The notes below the pieces were generated by a model. That model saw only the letters and a list, made by a program, of their open reading frames with translations. It was not told the DNA's origin and ran no database searches. 24,474 nt of DNA. Origin: CAUVKI01 sp963552605. Its GTDB lineage: Bacteria > Bacillota > Clostridia > Tissierellales > Peptoniphilaceae. The DNA lies in assembly GCA_963552605.1 (NCBI GenBank), contig CAUVKI010000028.1, forward strand, positions 1-24,474, read 5' to 3'. Positions 15,003 to 22,595 of the stretch are shown here, one piece after another. The position numbers and the translations under genes were made by a program. How positions within the stretch are numbered: position 1 is the stretch's first letter; each line of letters begins with the position of its first letter.

Positions 15003-15459
15003 AAAAGGTTTTATTACGAAATACTTGATTTTCGGGTGTGCAATGGGGGCGTTGTTTTTATCCGGGATATCGGCAAGCGAGACCGTAAAAGTGTCTTACG
15101 TCGAAACACCCGGACTTAGTAAATGGGAGAGGGATAATATCGAAAAATTCGGAAGAGTGGAATTTGATATTGATAATGACGGAAAATTGGAGGAAGTTTT
15201 TGCAGGACCTTGGCAGACGTCGGGAGTTTATTCCGTATTCGTGGTCGTAAAAAAGGATGGTAAGGTAATCGCAAAAGAAGTGTTTATGCCCTCCAAGATA
15301 ACGGCTGAAGATTTTGAACTTGTAAAAAAAGAAAACAAACTCTTTTTGAAAGGAAAAAAATCCGAAGCCGTATTTGAAGTTCAAATGTCCGACTCAAGGA
15401 TAACGCTGAGTGATAACGGTAAAAAAATTCCGAGAATGGAGGAAAAGGGTTGGGAATAA
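14995..15459 (+). CDS. Small secreted protein of unknown function
   Basis: A 154-residue protein with a signal peptide (about 1-28, cleavage after ISA). Residues 58-67 read DIDNDGKLEE, an EF-hand-like D-x-D-x-D-G loop that could bind calcium. The rest is beta-rich and charged, without a family I can name. AAGGAG lies upstream of the ATG inside the phosphoesterase gene. Overlaps on both sides (eight bases and one base) show it is part of a three-gene operon. Confidence 0.7.
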   Translation: MTRKGFITKYLIFGCAMGALFLSGISASETVKVSYVETPGLSKWERDNIEKFGRVEFDIDNDGKLEEVFAGPWQTSGVYSVFVVVKKDGKVIAKEVFMPSKITAEDFELVKKENKLFLKGKKSEAVFEVQMSDSRITLSDNGKKIPRMEEKGWE

Positions 15460-15983
15460 TGGAAGAGTATTTCTTGACAGAGCCTTGCAAAGAGTATGTG
15501 GAAGAGATTTTAAGCTATAAAAGAGAGTTTGAAGAGTCGGATAGCTCAATGGACGGAACGGGAGAATTAAAAAAATTGTCAGACCCTTATGAATGGATAA
15601 GACTTTCAAAGGAGGGCAAAAACAAGGAAACCGTAATTGAAGGACTGGTTATCGCAACACAATTTATGTATGTGAGAAAGAAAGATAATCGAATTGTGGG
15701 AATGATACAGCTCCGTCATGAGCTTAACGCTCATCTGAGAGAATTCGGAGGGCATATAGGATATTCGGTTCGCCCGTCGGAAAGAAGAAAGGGCATAGCA
15801 AAAAGAATGCTCAAAGACTGTTTGAATTTCGCAAGGGAACTTGGACTTAAGGAAGTTTTGCTTACCTGCGGGACAGGTAATGAAGCAAGCCGCCGTACCA
15901 TTTTGGCAAATGGAGGTAAGTATGCCTCAACTGCCAAAGAAAGCGATAAAAAATCTTTTGAGAGGTATTGGATAAATATTTGA
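15459..15983 (+). CDS. GNAT family N-acetyltransferase
   Basis: A 174-residue acetyltransferase. The acetyl-CoA site is at HIGYSVRPSERRKGIAKRML (99-118), with the pyrophosphate loop RRKGIA. The second part (LLTCGTGNEASRRTILANGG, 134-153) is the usual GNAT motif B region. It resembles the predicted acetyltransferase group COG3981; the substrate is unknown. ATG 15459 overlaps the previous stop by one base (TAATG) and has AAAGGG nine bases upstream. A terminator hairpin follows after about 80 bases. Confidence 0.88.
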   Translation: MEEYFLTEPCKEYVEEILSYKREFEESDSSMDGTGELKKLSDPYEWIRLSKEGKNKETVIEGLVIATQFMYVRKKDNRIVGMIQLRHELNAHLREFGGHIGYSVRPSERRKGIAKRMLKDCLNFARELGLKEVLLTCGTGNEASRRTILANGGKYASTAKESDKKSFERYWINI

Positions 15984-16061
15984 AAAACCACAACTTATTT
16001 TTGCAGGAACGATTTGCAGCGGCTGTAAAACTGTTATGATACATCGACAGAAAACAAAAAG

Positions 16062-16087
16062 AGCGGTCATAAACGACCGCTTTTTTT
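16062..16087. terminator. Bidirectional terminator, copy 1
   Basis: AGCGGTC (16062-16068) and GACCGCT (16075-16081) form a perfect stem around ATAAAC, with A-run before and T-run after. It serves the GNAT operon and the convergent minus-strand lipoprotein. The same hairpin with the same loop occurs at 17468-17487. Confidence 0.85.
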
Positions 16088-17333
16088 ATTCAACTATGGT
16101 GCAAAGAAAAGTCTTTTCTCCACGCACTCCCACAAAATAATTTTTATCAACAGAGGTAATGTCATCATATAAAGGCTCTACAACAACTTTAAGATCGTCC
16201 CTTAAAACTCCCCATTTGCCTTTATGGTTTTTATATGCGGTGTATTTTCCAACTGGATTAAAAACCGAAAATTCCTCTACGTCCAATCCTCCAAGCACCT
16301 TTCCGTCTTTTCCTACAACTATCGCCTTGGAGTTCTTGCTTGATTTCAAAACAAGTGCATCTTTTGATGCAAAATAGAAAACAGCTTTCTCTTTTGCCTT
16401 CGTGTCCAGAGCATTTTTCATTTCCTTTGACATCATCTCCTTTGTCACCTTTTCCTTGATATTCGGAAAGTTCTTTGCAATATCCAAGATCGTATTTCCC
16501 TGAGTGTCTATCCACAAGAGATCAAAATTTTTTGTTATAACTGCAAGAGAACCTGAATTGCTAGATGATGATACATTTCCAAGCACAAAAACATATAAGA
16601 GTTCAGTTATGGGTTTGTTTTCATTGGGATCGAAAAGTCCAAAAAGCCTTCCGTCGGGTGCATCTCCGGAATCTTTTTCATAGTAAGTGACTTCTCGCTT
16701 GCTATATCCGTAGTTTACACGATATCCCTCTTTTGTTTCCATATAACCCAAAACCGAAGGACTTCCATCTCTATATACATTTCCGTCCACATCAATCGTT
16801 CCCCATACACGACCATCGTCATCCTTTATGTTAGGATCTTTCATAGTGTACATAACGGGAACGTCTCCCTTTGCTTTGACTCCTGATTCTCTAAAGTCAA
16901 AAACAGTGTCATTCGGCTCTTTCTTTACAACCACACCTAAAAATCCGTTTTTAAATCCGAAAGGAGCAGCGAGAATAGGTCGCCCCATAAAATTATCCGC
17001 AATCACTTTTCCCTTTGAATCGATTATATAACCCGACTCCTCATTCTCTTGTACAAAGAAGCGTTCAAGCCCCAAGTAATTTCCCTGCTTTATGAAAGGA
17101 TAATCTCCTCTTAAAAGTTTGCCGTCGGAGGATATAAAATCATACCCTTTGGAATTTTTTACCTGAACCAATCCGTCATTAACTATACCGCCTCCATCAA
17201 CCATACCTGTTATTTCCACTTCTTTCACTTCCGCCTTTTCAACGGGCAAAAGCTCTGCGTCTTTTGACGGGTCATTGCAGGAAGTAAAGAGAAAGAGAAA
17301 GAGAAAAACCGGTAATAATAAAAACTTCTTCAT
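16086..17333 (-). CDS. WG-repeat-like lipoprotein, tandem copy 1
   Basis: A 415-residue lipoprotein. The signal ends in the lipobox FTSC with Cys19. The body has short beta repeats of WG type: WGTIDVDGNVYRDG in the middle and GKWGVLRDDLKVVVEP near the end (about 366-381). It should sit on the outer face of the membrane; its job is unknown. It is a paralogue of the gene at 17492-18706: the first 55 and last 50 residues are nearly identical, while the middle has many substitutions and indels. AAGGAG lies nine bases before the ATG. It has its own extended -10 promoter and terminator, so the whole transcription unit was duplicated. Confidence 0.8.
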   Translation of the reverse strand: MKKFLLLPVFLFLFLFTSCNDPSKDAELLPVEKAEVKEVEITGMVDGGGIVNDGLVQVKNSKGYDFISSDGKLLRGDYPFIKQGNYLGLERFFVQENEESGYIIDSKGKVIADNFMGRPILAAPFGFKNGFLGVVVKKEPNDTVFDFRESGVKAKGDVPVMYTMKDPNIKDDDGRVWGTIDVDGNVYRDGSPSVLGYMETKEGYRVNYGYSKREVTYYEKDSGDAPDGRLFGLFDPNENKPITELLYVFVLGNVSSSSNSGSLAVITKNFDLLWIDTQGNTILDIAKNFPNIKEKVTKEMMSKEMKNALDTKAKEKAVFYFASKDALVLKSSKNSKAIVVGKDGKVLGGLDVEEFSVFNPVGKYTAYKNHKGKWGVLRDDLKVVVEPLYDDITSVDKNYFVGVRGEKTFLCTIVE

Positions 17334-17375
17334 AACATCACACTCCTTTTTTATTGTTTAGCAACCCTATCAAAG

Positions 17376-17384
17376 ATTATATCA
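17376..17384 (-). promoter_or_regulatory. Extended -10 promoter of lipoprotein copy 1
   Basis: TGATATAAT on the minus strand is a consensus extended -10 (TGnTATAAT), about 43 bases before the ATG at 17333. No clear -35 is seen. The ATTAAAATACAG stretch upstream matches one arm of the palindrome of copy 2, but the other arm is degenerate. Confidence 0.6.
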
Positions 17385-17463
17385 CAGAAAATTAAAATAC
17401 AGAGAAATAATTCAAAAAAAAAAAAACGACCTATACTGTTACTATTTACATAAACTGAATTTT

Positions 17464-17493
17464 AAAAAGCGGTCATAAACGACCGCTATTTTT
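17464..17493 (-). terminator. Terminator, copy 2
   Basis: AGCGGTC (17468-17474), loop ATAAAC and GACCGCT (17481-17487), flanked by A-run and ATTTTT. On the minus strand it ends the 17492-18706 lipoprotein gene. Stem and loop are identical to 16062-16081. Confidence 0.82.
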
Positions 17494-18706
17494 ACTCAAC
17501 TATGGTGCAAAGAAAAGTCTTTTCTCCACGCACTCCCACAAAATAATTTTTATCAACAGAGGTAATGACATCATACGAAGGCTCTATAACAACTTTAAGA
17601 TCGTCCCTTAAAACTCCCCATTTGCCTTTATGATTTTTATATGCGCGGTATTTTCCGGGCAATTCAACTGCAAAATCCAACACGTCCAATACCTTATTTG
17701 CATCAAATTTGCCAAGCACTTTGCCTTCCTTTCCTATGACCATAGCGTTAGCCTTTTTACTTGATTTCAGAATGAGCGCATCTTTTGAAGCGAAGGAAAA
17801 AATAAATCCCTCCACGTCTACTCCTCTGTAAACCCTTACTATATCCTTTTTTAATTCTTTTCCAAGTTCGGGAAAAGTTTCTCCGATATCCAAAATCGTA
17901 TCGCCCCTATTGTTCAGCCATAGAAGTTCATTATTCTTTGTCATTGCGGCAAAAGAGCCCGACTCATCTCCCGAAGAACTGTTTAGGATCGGAATGGAAT
18001 ACAAATCCCTTGTTATAGGCAGATTTTTCTTAGTGTCATAGAGTCCGAATTTAAGTTCATTATGATAGTAAGCGACATCTCGCTCATCACTTCCGCAACT
18101 GACCTGAACCTCAAATCCCTCTTTTGTATATATATAGCCGAAGATTATCGGATTTCCGTCCTTGTGTATGTTGCCGTCCCTATCAATCGTTCCATATACG
18201 TTAATTGAGTTCTTATGCCCCTCACGGCTATACATAACGGGCGCATCTCCCTTTGCTTTTTTTTCCACTCCCCCGAACTTCAAGACCGTATCTTTCGGTT
18301 GTCTTTTTACGAGCACTGCGAGAAGTCCGCTATGAAATCCGTAAGGAGCACTGATAATAGGTCTCCCTGCAAAGTTATCCGCTATTACCTTTCCGGTATA
18401 ATCCATTATATAGCCCGAGTCTTCATTCTCTTTCACAAAAAATCGTCCGAGACCGAGGTACAATTGCTTTTTAAAGGGATAATCTCCTCTTAAAAGCTTG
18501 CCGTCGGAAGACATAAAATCCCAGCTATCGGAATTTGTCACCGGCAGCACTCCGCAATTAACACGACTTTTTTCTCCGACCATACCCGTCACATCCACTT
18601 CTTTTACTTCCGCCTTTTCAACAGGTAAAAGCTCGGCATTTTCCAACGGGTCATTACAGGAAGTGAATAGAAAGAGAAAAACCGGTAACAATAAAAACTT
18701 CTTCAT
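17492..18706 (-). CDS. WG-repeat-like lipoprotein, tandem copy 2
   Basis: A 404-residue lipoprotein with signal ending FTSC (Cys17) and the same plan as its neighbour at 16086-17333, including VYGTIDRDGNIHKDG and a terminal GKWGVLRDDLKVVIEP. The last 49 residues differ from the other copy at only three positions, while the centre differs widely, including the loop after the VYGTID segment. Surface location is inferred from the lipobox; function is unknown. AAGGAG lies nine bases before the ATG. The promoter region holds a perfect 21-bp palindrome not preserved in the other copy, so the two may be expressed differently. Confidence 0.8.
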   Translation of the reverse strand: MKKFLLLPVFLFLFTSCNDPLENAELLPVEKAEVKEVDVTGMVGEKSRVNCGVLPVTNSDSWDFMSSDGKLLRGDYPFKKQLYLGLGRFFVKENEDSGYIMDYTGKVIADNFAGRPIISAPYGFHSGLLAVLVKRQPKDTVLKFGGVEKKAKGDAPVMYSREGHKNSINVYGTIDRDGNIHKDGNPIIFGYIYTKEGFEVQVSCGSDERDVAYYHNELKFGLYDTKKNLPITRDLYSIPILNSSSGDESGSFAAMTKNNELLWLNNRGDTILDIGETFPELGKELKKDIVRVYRGVDVEGFIFSFASKDALILKSSKKANAMVIGKEGKVLGKFDANKVLDVLDFAVELPGKYRAYKNHKGKWGVLRDDLKVVIEPSYDVITSVDKNYFVGVRGEKTFLCTIVE

Positions 18707-18748
18707 AATGCCACTCTCCTTTTTTATTGTTTAACAACTCTGTCAGAA

Positions 18749-18757
18749 ATTATATCA
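18749..18757 (-). promoter_or_regulatory. Extended -10 promoter of lipoprotein copy 2
   Basis: TGATATAAT on the minus strand, a consensus extended -10, about 43 bases before the ATG at 18706. The palindrome 18764-18784 covers the place of a -35 box. Confidence 0.6.
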
Positions 18758-18763
18758 CCGAAA

Positions 18764-18784
18764 ATTAAAATACAGTATTTTAAT
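18764..18784. promoter_or_regulatory. Perfect 21-bp palindrome, likely operator
   Basis: ATTAAAATAC, one central A, then GTATTTTAAT: ten-base arms with perfect symmetry. It lies six bases upstream of the extended -10 and over the -35 position, the place of a dimeric repressor or activator. The regulator is not identified. It has no T-run placement that would make it a terminator. Confidence 0.55.
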
Positions 18785-18910
18785 CTTACAAAATGCCCTA
18801 TTGCGACACCAACGACATAAATCTATTTATGAAATGATTAACGGTTTAGTTTTTTTTCAAAGAGCCTCAATCGTTTTTTTATGTTTTGAGCAACACCGAA
18901 TAAAAAAATC

Positions 18911-18939
18911 TTGATTAAATTTTTGAAACGGGGTATCAT
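18911..18939 (+). promoter_or_regulatory. Promoter of hrcA-grpE-dnaK
   Basis: TTGATT (18911-18916) and TATCAT (18934-18939) are spaced by 17 bases. The predicted start of transcription falls at the CIRCE element, as in other HrcA-controlled operons. Confidence 0.65.
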
Positions 18940-18947
18940 ATAGTCGC

Positions 18948-18974
18948 TTAGCACTCAACACGAAAGAGTGCTAA
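18948..18974. promoter_or_regulatory. CIRCE operator
   Basis: TTAGCACTC, nine bases, GAGTGCTAA: an exact match to the CIRCE consensus bound by HrcA. It lies between the promoter and the hrcA ribosome site, so HrcA represses its own operon when not occupied by misfolded protein. Confidence 0.97.
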
Positions 18975-18993
18975 CAATTTTGGAGGGGATTTG

Positions 18994-20010
18994 ATGTTGG
19001 ATGCGAGAAAAATGCAAATTCTTATGGCGATAATAGATGCGCACATTTTATGTGCGGAACCCGTAGGCTCACGCACAATTACAAAGCTCTATGACTTGGG
19101 GGTTTCAAGTGCCACCATTCGCAATGAGATGGCGGATTTGGAGGATATGGGGTTGCTTTTGAAACCGCATGCATCAAGCGGAAGAATTCCCTCCGACAAG
19201 GCTTACAGGTTATATGTTGACAGACTGCTTGACAGTGAGATTGCAATTGATCAGGAAACGGTTGAGATTGTGAGAAAAGCCTTGGCTGATGAAAGAAAAA
19301 AACAAGGCGACTTCTTATCCTATGCCGCAAGACTTCTTTCTCACCTTACCCACTATACTTCAGTTTTGGTGCTCCCGGGAGCTTCATCTCTTACCATAAG
19401 ACATGTAAATCTTTCATGGATTGATGAGTCCGAATTGCTTTTTACCGTGCTCAGCGATACGGGAGTTGTGAAAAACAGTATAGTTTCACACGATTCACAT
19501 CTTTCTTACGAAGATATTTTAAAGTTTCAGGTTATGCTTAATAATATTCTGGTGGGTAAAAAATTTTCCGAAGTGGATAAGGTGCTTAAAAAAGCCTCTA
19601 AGCACTTGGTCAAATATGCGCAGCTCTTACCTAAAATCGTTCCGTTCCTTATGAAGCCCGAGAGTTCTTCCGCAGGAGAGGTGAAATACAGCGGAATTAC
19701 CAATATTTTGGATTATCCCGAATATCAGGATTTTGATAAGGCAAAGACTCTTATGAATTTTTTGGAGAACAGGGCGGAGCTTCTTGAACTTCTAAGCGAT
19801 AAGAAAACCGATGAAGCTATTAAAATCTATATAGGGAGCGAGAATCCTTTTGAAGAAATTCAGGAGTGCAGCATTATAACCGCCTCATATATATACGAGG
19901 GAGATGCAATAGGAAAGATAGGCATAATAGGTCCGATAAGAATGGATTACTCAAAACTTTTGGAAATTTTCAGATTATTTTATTCGACAATTAACGACGG
20001 TTTAAGATAG
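18994..20010 (+). CDS. hrcA: Heat-inducible transcription repressor HrcA
   Basis: HrcA represses class I heat-shock genes by binding CIRCE. Residues 1-75 form the winged helix: EPVGSRTITK and VSSATIRNEMADLEDMGLL carry the recognition region, and HASSGRIPSDKAYRLYVD is the family signature. A GAF-like domain and the C-terminal dimerisation region (SIITASYIYEGDAIGKIGIIGPIRMDY) follow. The 338-residue length is normal. ATG 18994 follows GGAGGGG by about five bases; the TTG just before it (18991) is less likely. It is the first gene of the operon, 16 bases before grpE. Confidence 0.97.
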   Translation: MLDARKMQILMAIIDAHILCAEPVGSRTITKLYDLGVSSATIRNEMADLEDMGLLLKPHASSGRIPSDKAYRLYVDRLLDSEIAIDQETVEIVRKALADERKKQGDFLSYAARLLSHLTHYTSVLVLPGASSLTIRHVNLSWIDESELLFTVLSDTGVVKNSIVSHDSHLSYEDILKFQVMLNNILVGKKFSEVDKVLKKASKHLVKYAQLLPKIVPFLMKPESSSAGEVKYSGITNILDYPEYQDFDKAKTLMNFLENRAELLELLSDKKTDEAIKIYIGSENPFEEIQECSIITASYIYEGDAIGKIGIIGPIRMDYSKLLEIFRLFYSTINDGLR

Positions 20011-20026
20011 ACTTTGGGAGGTAGAG

Positions 20027-20539
20027 ATGACAGAGGAACTTATAAGAGAAGAAAATGAGGAGCAAGACCAATCCGAATCTAATCAGGAGGATGAAGAAGT
20101 TTGCGTCCTTGAAGAACCCTCCAACAGAGAAGCGGAACTTGAGGCGCAATTTCAAAGACTTTCCGCCGATTTTGCAAATTATAAGCGAAGAATTGAAAAA
20201 GAACGTGAGAGCATAAGGTATATGGCTCTTGAAAAGTTTGTACTTTCACTGCTTCCTACTATGGATAATTTCGAGAGAGCCATGGAGCATTCTCAGGAGA
20301 AAGACGCTTTTTATGAGGGTATCAGCTTAATCTATACAGAGCTTTTGAAACAGTTTGAAGCTAATAAAATAGTTCAGCTTAATCCCTTGGGGGAAATCTT
20401 TGACCCCAATTTTCATCAAGCGGTGTCTATGGATTCTTCGGGAGAATATGAAAAAGGATTGGTATCACAGGTGCTTGCAAAAGGCTACTTACTAAACGAC
20501 AAGGTCATTCGTCCGGCAACGGTAAGAGTGGCGGAATAA
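20027..20539 (+). CDS. grpE: GrpE, nucleotide exchange factor of DnaK
   Basis: A 170-residue cochaperone that releases ADP from DnaK. The acidic N-terminus (1-35) leads into a long helix (about 36-75: EAELEAQFQRLSADFANYKRR) that forms the dimer stalk, then the head domain with NPLGEIFDPNFHQAVS and the C-terminal GYLLNDKVIRPATVRVAE. GGGAGG lies five bases before the ATG. It lies between hrcA and dnaK with short spacers. Confidence 0.96.
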   Translation: MTEELIREENEEQDQSESNQEDEEVCVLEEPSNREAELEAQFQRLSADFANYKRRIEKERESIRYMALEKFVLSLLPTMDNFERAMEHSQEKDAFYEGISLIYTELLKQFEANKIVQLNPLGEIFDPNFHQAVSMDSSGEYEKGLVSQVLAKGYLLNDKVIRPATVRVAE

Positions 20540-20555
20540 TATAAGGAGGATTATT

Positions 20556-22382
20556 ATGGGAAAAATTATAGGTATTGATTTAGGTACAACCAATTCCGCA
20601 GTGGCAGTTATGGAGGGCGGAAGTCCTCAAATTATTACTAATGTTGAGGGAAACAGAACCACGCCCTCGGTGGTAGCATTTCAGCAGAACGGGGAGAGAT
20701 TGGTGGGAGAAACCGCAAAGAGGCAGGCGGTTACAAATCCTGACCGAACCATTTCTTCCATAAAGAGGGATATGGGATCGAGTGAAAAACGTCTGATAGA
20801 CGAAAAAGCTTACACTCCCGAAGAAATCTCCGCAATGATTTTGCAAAAACTTAAATCAGATGCTGAAAGCTATTTGGGCGAAAAAATAACCGAGGCTGTA
20901 ATCACAGTGCCTGCTTATTTCACGGACAGTCAACGTCAGGCGACGAAAGATGCGGGAAAAATTGCAGGGCTTGAAGTTAAGAGAATAATAAATGAGCCTA
21001 CGGCCGCGGCTCTTGCTTATGGAATGGATAAGGAGAGCGGTCAGCATAAAATAATGGTCTACGATTTGGGCGGAGGAACTTTCGACGTATCTATCCTTGA
21101 GATAGGGGACGGAGTGTTTGAAGTGCTTGCCACCAGAGGAAATAACCGACTCGGCGGAGACGACTTCGACCAAAGATTGGTGGAATATTTGGCTTCTGAC
21201 TTTAAAAACGCAAATGGAATTGATTTGCTTCAAGATAAAATGGCTTTGCAAAGATTGAGAGAAGCTGCTGAAAAGGCTAAAAAAGAACTCTCAACCACAA
21301 TGACCACAAATGTGAACCTGCCGTTTATCACCGCAACACAAGCGGGACCTTTGCACTTGAATATGGATCTCACTCGAGCAAAATTCGATGAGCTTACAAA
21401 TGACTTGGTGGAAAAGACAAAAGAGCCGGTGCTTTCGGCTTTGAAAGATGCGGGACTTGGAGCAAGCGAGGTCGAAAAGGTTTTACTTGTCGGAGGATCA
21501 ACGAGAATTCCGGCAGTTCAAGCGATGGTTAAAAACCTAATCGGAAAAGATCCCCAAAAAGATATAAACCCCGATGAATGCGTGGCGGTCGGCGCTGCGG
21601 TGCAGGGCGGAGTGCTTGCGGGAGAAGTGAAAGATATATTATTGCTTGACGTAACTCCCTTAAGCTTGGGTCTTGAAACTTTAGGCGGGGTCACCACAAG
21701 GCTTATCGAAAGAAATACCACCATCCCCACAAAGAAAAGCCAGATTTTCACCACTGCGGCAGATAATCAAACTTCCGTGGATATCCACGTGCTGCAAGGT
21801 GAAAGACAAATGGCTCAGGATAATATTACACTCGGAAGATTTCAGCTCTCGGGCATAACCCCCGCAAGAAGGGGCGTGCCTCAAATTGAAGTGACTTTTG
21901 ACATTGACGCAAATGGAATCGTAAACGTGAGTGCAAAGGATATGGGCACAGGAAAAGAGCAAAGAATTACAATCACCGCTTCAACTAAGATGAGTGATGA
22001 TGAAATTCAAAAGAAGGTCAAAGAAGCCGAGATGTATGCCGAAGAAGATAAAAAGAAAAAAGAGGTCATAGAAACCAGAAACAGCGGTGAAAACTTAGTT
22101 TATCAAACCGAAAAAACTCTCAAAGAGCTTGAAGGAAAAATCTCCGACAGTGAAAAGAGTGAAGTGGAAGAGAAACTGTCCGACCTTAAAAAGGCACTTG
22201 AAGGAAGCGACGCGGAAGAGATTAAACGAAAAACCGATGAACTGAACACCGCATTTTATAAAATTTCCGAGAAGCTATATCAACAATCCCCCCCTCAAGG
22301 CGAGGAACAGAATACGGAGAATAACTCCGATTCAAACGGAAACGATGATGTCATAGATGCAGATTACGAAGTTGTAGATTAG
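20556..22382 (+). CDS. dnaK: Chaperone protein DnaK (Hsp70)
   Basis: ATP-dependent chaperone that binds unfolded segments. Signature motifs: GIDLGTTNSAVAV (6-18), RIINEPTAAALAYG (143-156), VYDLGGGTFDVSIL (168-181), LVGGSTRIPAVQ (311-322), the interdomain linker VKDILLLDVTPLS (358-370) and the tail DVIDADYEVVD. The region around residues 70-100 is short, lacking the insert found in diderm bacteria, which fits a Firmicute. The 608-residue length is typical. AAGGAGG precedes the ATG. dnaJ, usually next in the operon, is replaced here by a terminator, so the J-protein must be encoded elsewhere. Confidence 0.98.
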   Translation: MGKIIGIDLGTTNSAVAVMEGGSPQIITNVEGNRTTPSVVAFQQNGERLVGETAKRQAVTNPDRTISSIKRDMGSSEKRLIDEKAYTPEEISAMILQKLKSDAESYLGEKITEAVITVPAYFTDSQRQATKDAGKIAGLEVKRIINEPTAAALAYGMDKESGQHKIMVYDLGGGTFDVSILEIGDGVFEVLATRGNNRLGGDDFDQRLVEYLASDFKNANGIDLLQDKMALQRLREAAEKAKKELSTTMTTNVNLPFITATQAGPLHLNMDLTRAKFDELTNDLVEKTKEPVLSALKDAGLGASEVEKVLLVGGSTRIPAVQAMVKNLIGKDPQKDINPDECVAVGAAVQGGVLAGEVKDILLLDVTPLSLGLETLGGVTTRLIERNTTIPTKKSQIFTTAADNQTSVDIHVLQGERQMAQDNITLGRFQLSGITPARRGVPQIEVTFDIDANGIVNVSAKDMGTGKEQRITITASTKMSDDEIQKKVKEAEMYAEEDKKKKEVIETRNSGENLVYQTEKTLKELEGKISDSEKSEVEEKLSDLKKALEGSDAEEIKRKTDELNTAFYKISEKLYQQSPPQGEEQNTENNSDSNGNDDVIDADYEVVD

Positions 22383-22385
22383 TAT

Positions 22386-22427
22386 AAAAAAAAGACTGTC
22401 GCAAAAAATATGCGGCGGTCTTTTTTT
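22386..22427 (+). terminator. Terminator after dnaK
   Basis: GACTGTCGC (22394-22402), loop AAAAAATAT and GCGGCGGTC (22412-22420) form a nine-pair stem with two G-T pairs, preceded by eight A and followed by seven T. It ends the heat-shock operon right after the dnaK stop. Confidence 0.85.
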
Positions 22428-22504
22428 GTCTACCAATAAGAGGGTATTTGCTATGATTGCTCCTAAGTTTTCAGAAGAATTTCAAACTCCTAAATAAAGC
22501 TGAA

Positions 22505-22547
22505 AAAAACGGCATAGTCGTGAAGTGCGACTATGCCATATTTTTTA
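22505..22547. terminator. Second hairpin terminator between dnaK and the SNF transporter
   Basis: GGCATAGTCG (22511-22520), loop TGAAGTG and CGACTATGCC (22528-22537) give a perfect 10-bp stem with A-run before and ATATTTTTT after. Lying downstream of the minus-strand transporter, it probably terminates that gene and backs up the dnaK terminator. Confidence 0.75.
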
Positions 22548-22595
22548 TGAATTACAAAATCCCCAAGTTGTACCACCTTTTCGGGAGGCATTTTT

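Larger units (their letters stand above)
16062..18784. repeat. Tandem duplication of a lipoprotein transcription unit
   Basis: Two units of about 1.35 kb (16062-17400 and 17468-18784) repeat the order terminator, gene, ribosome site, extended -10 and A/T-rich upstream box. The terminator and last 155 bases of each gene differ at fewer than about ten positions; the central coding parts are far more diverged. Confidence 0.8.

Noticed and set aside
22453..22497. 14-codon frame MIAPKFSEEFQTPK between the two terminators after dnaK
   Set aside because: It has a weak GAGGG site at eight bases, but it is very short, lies between terminators without a promoter and has no recognised relative.
22560..22595. 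Hairpin-like CCACC/GGAGG stretch after the SNF transporter
   Set aside because: The stem is short and mismatched; the perfect hairpin at 22511-22537 is the better terminator.
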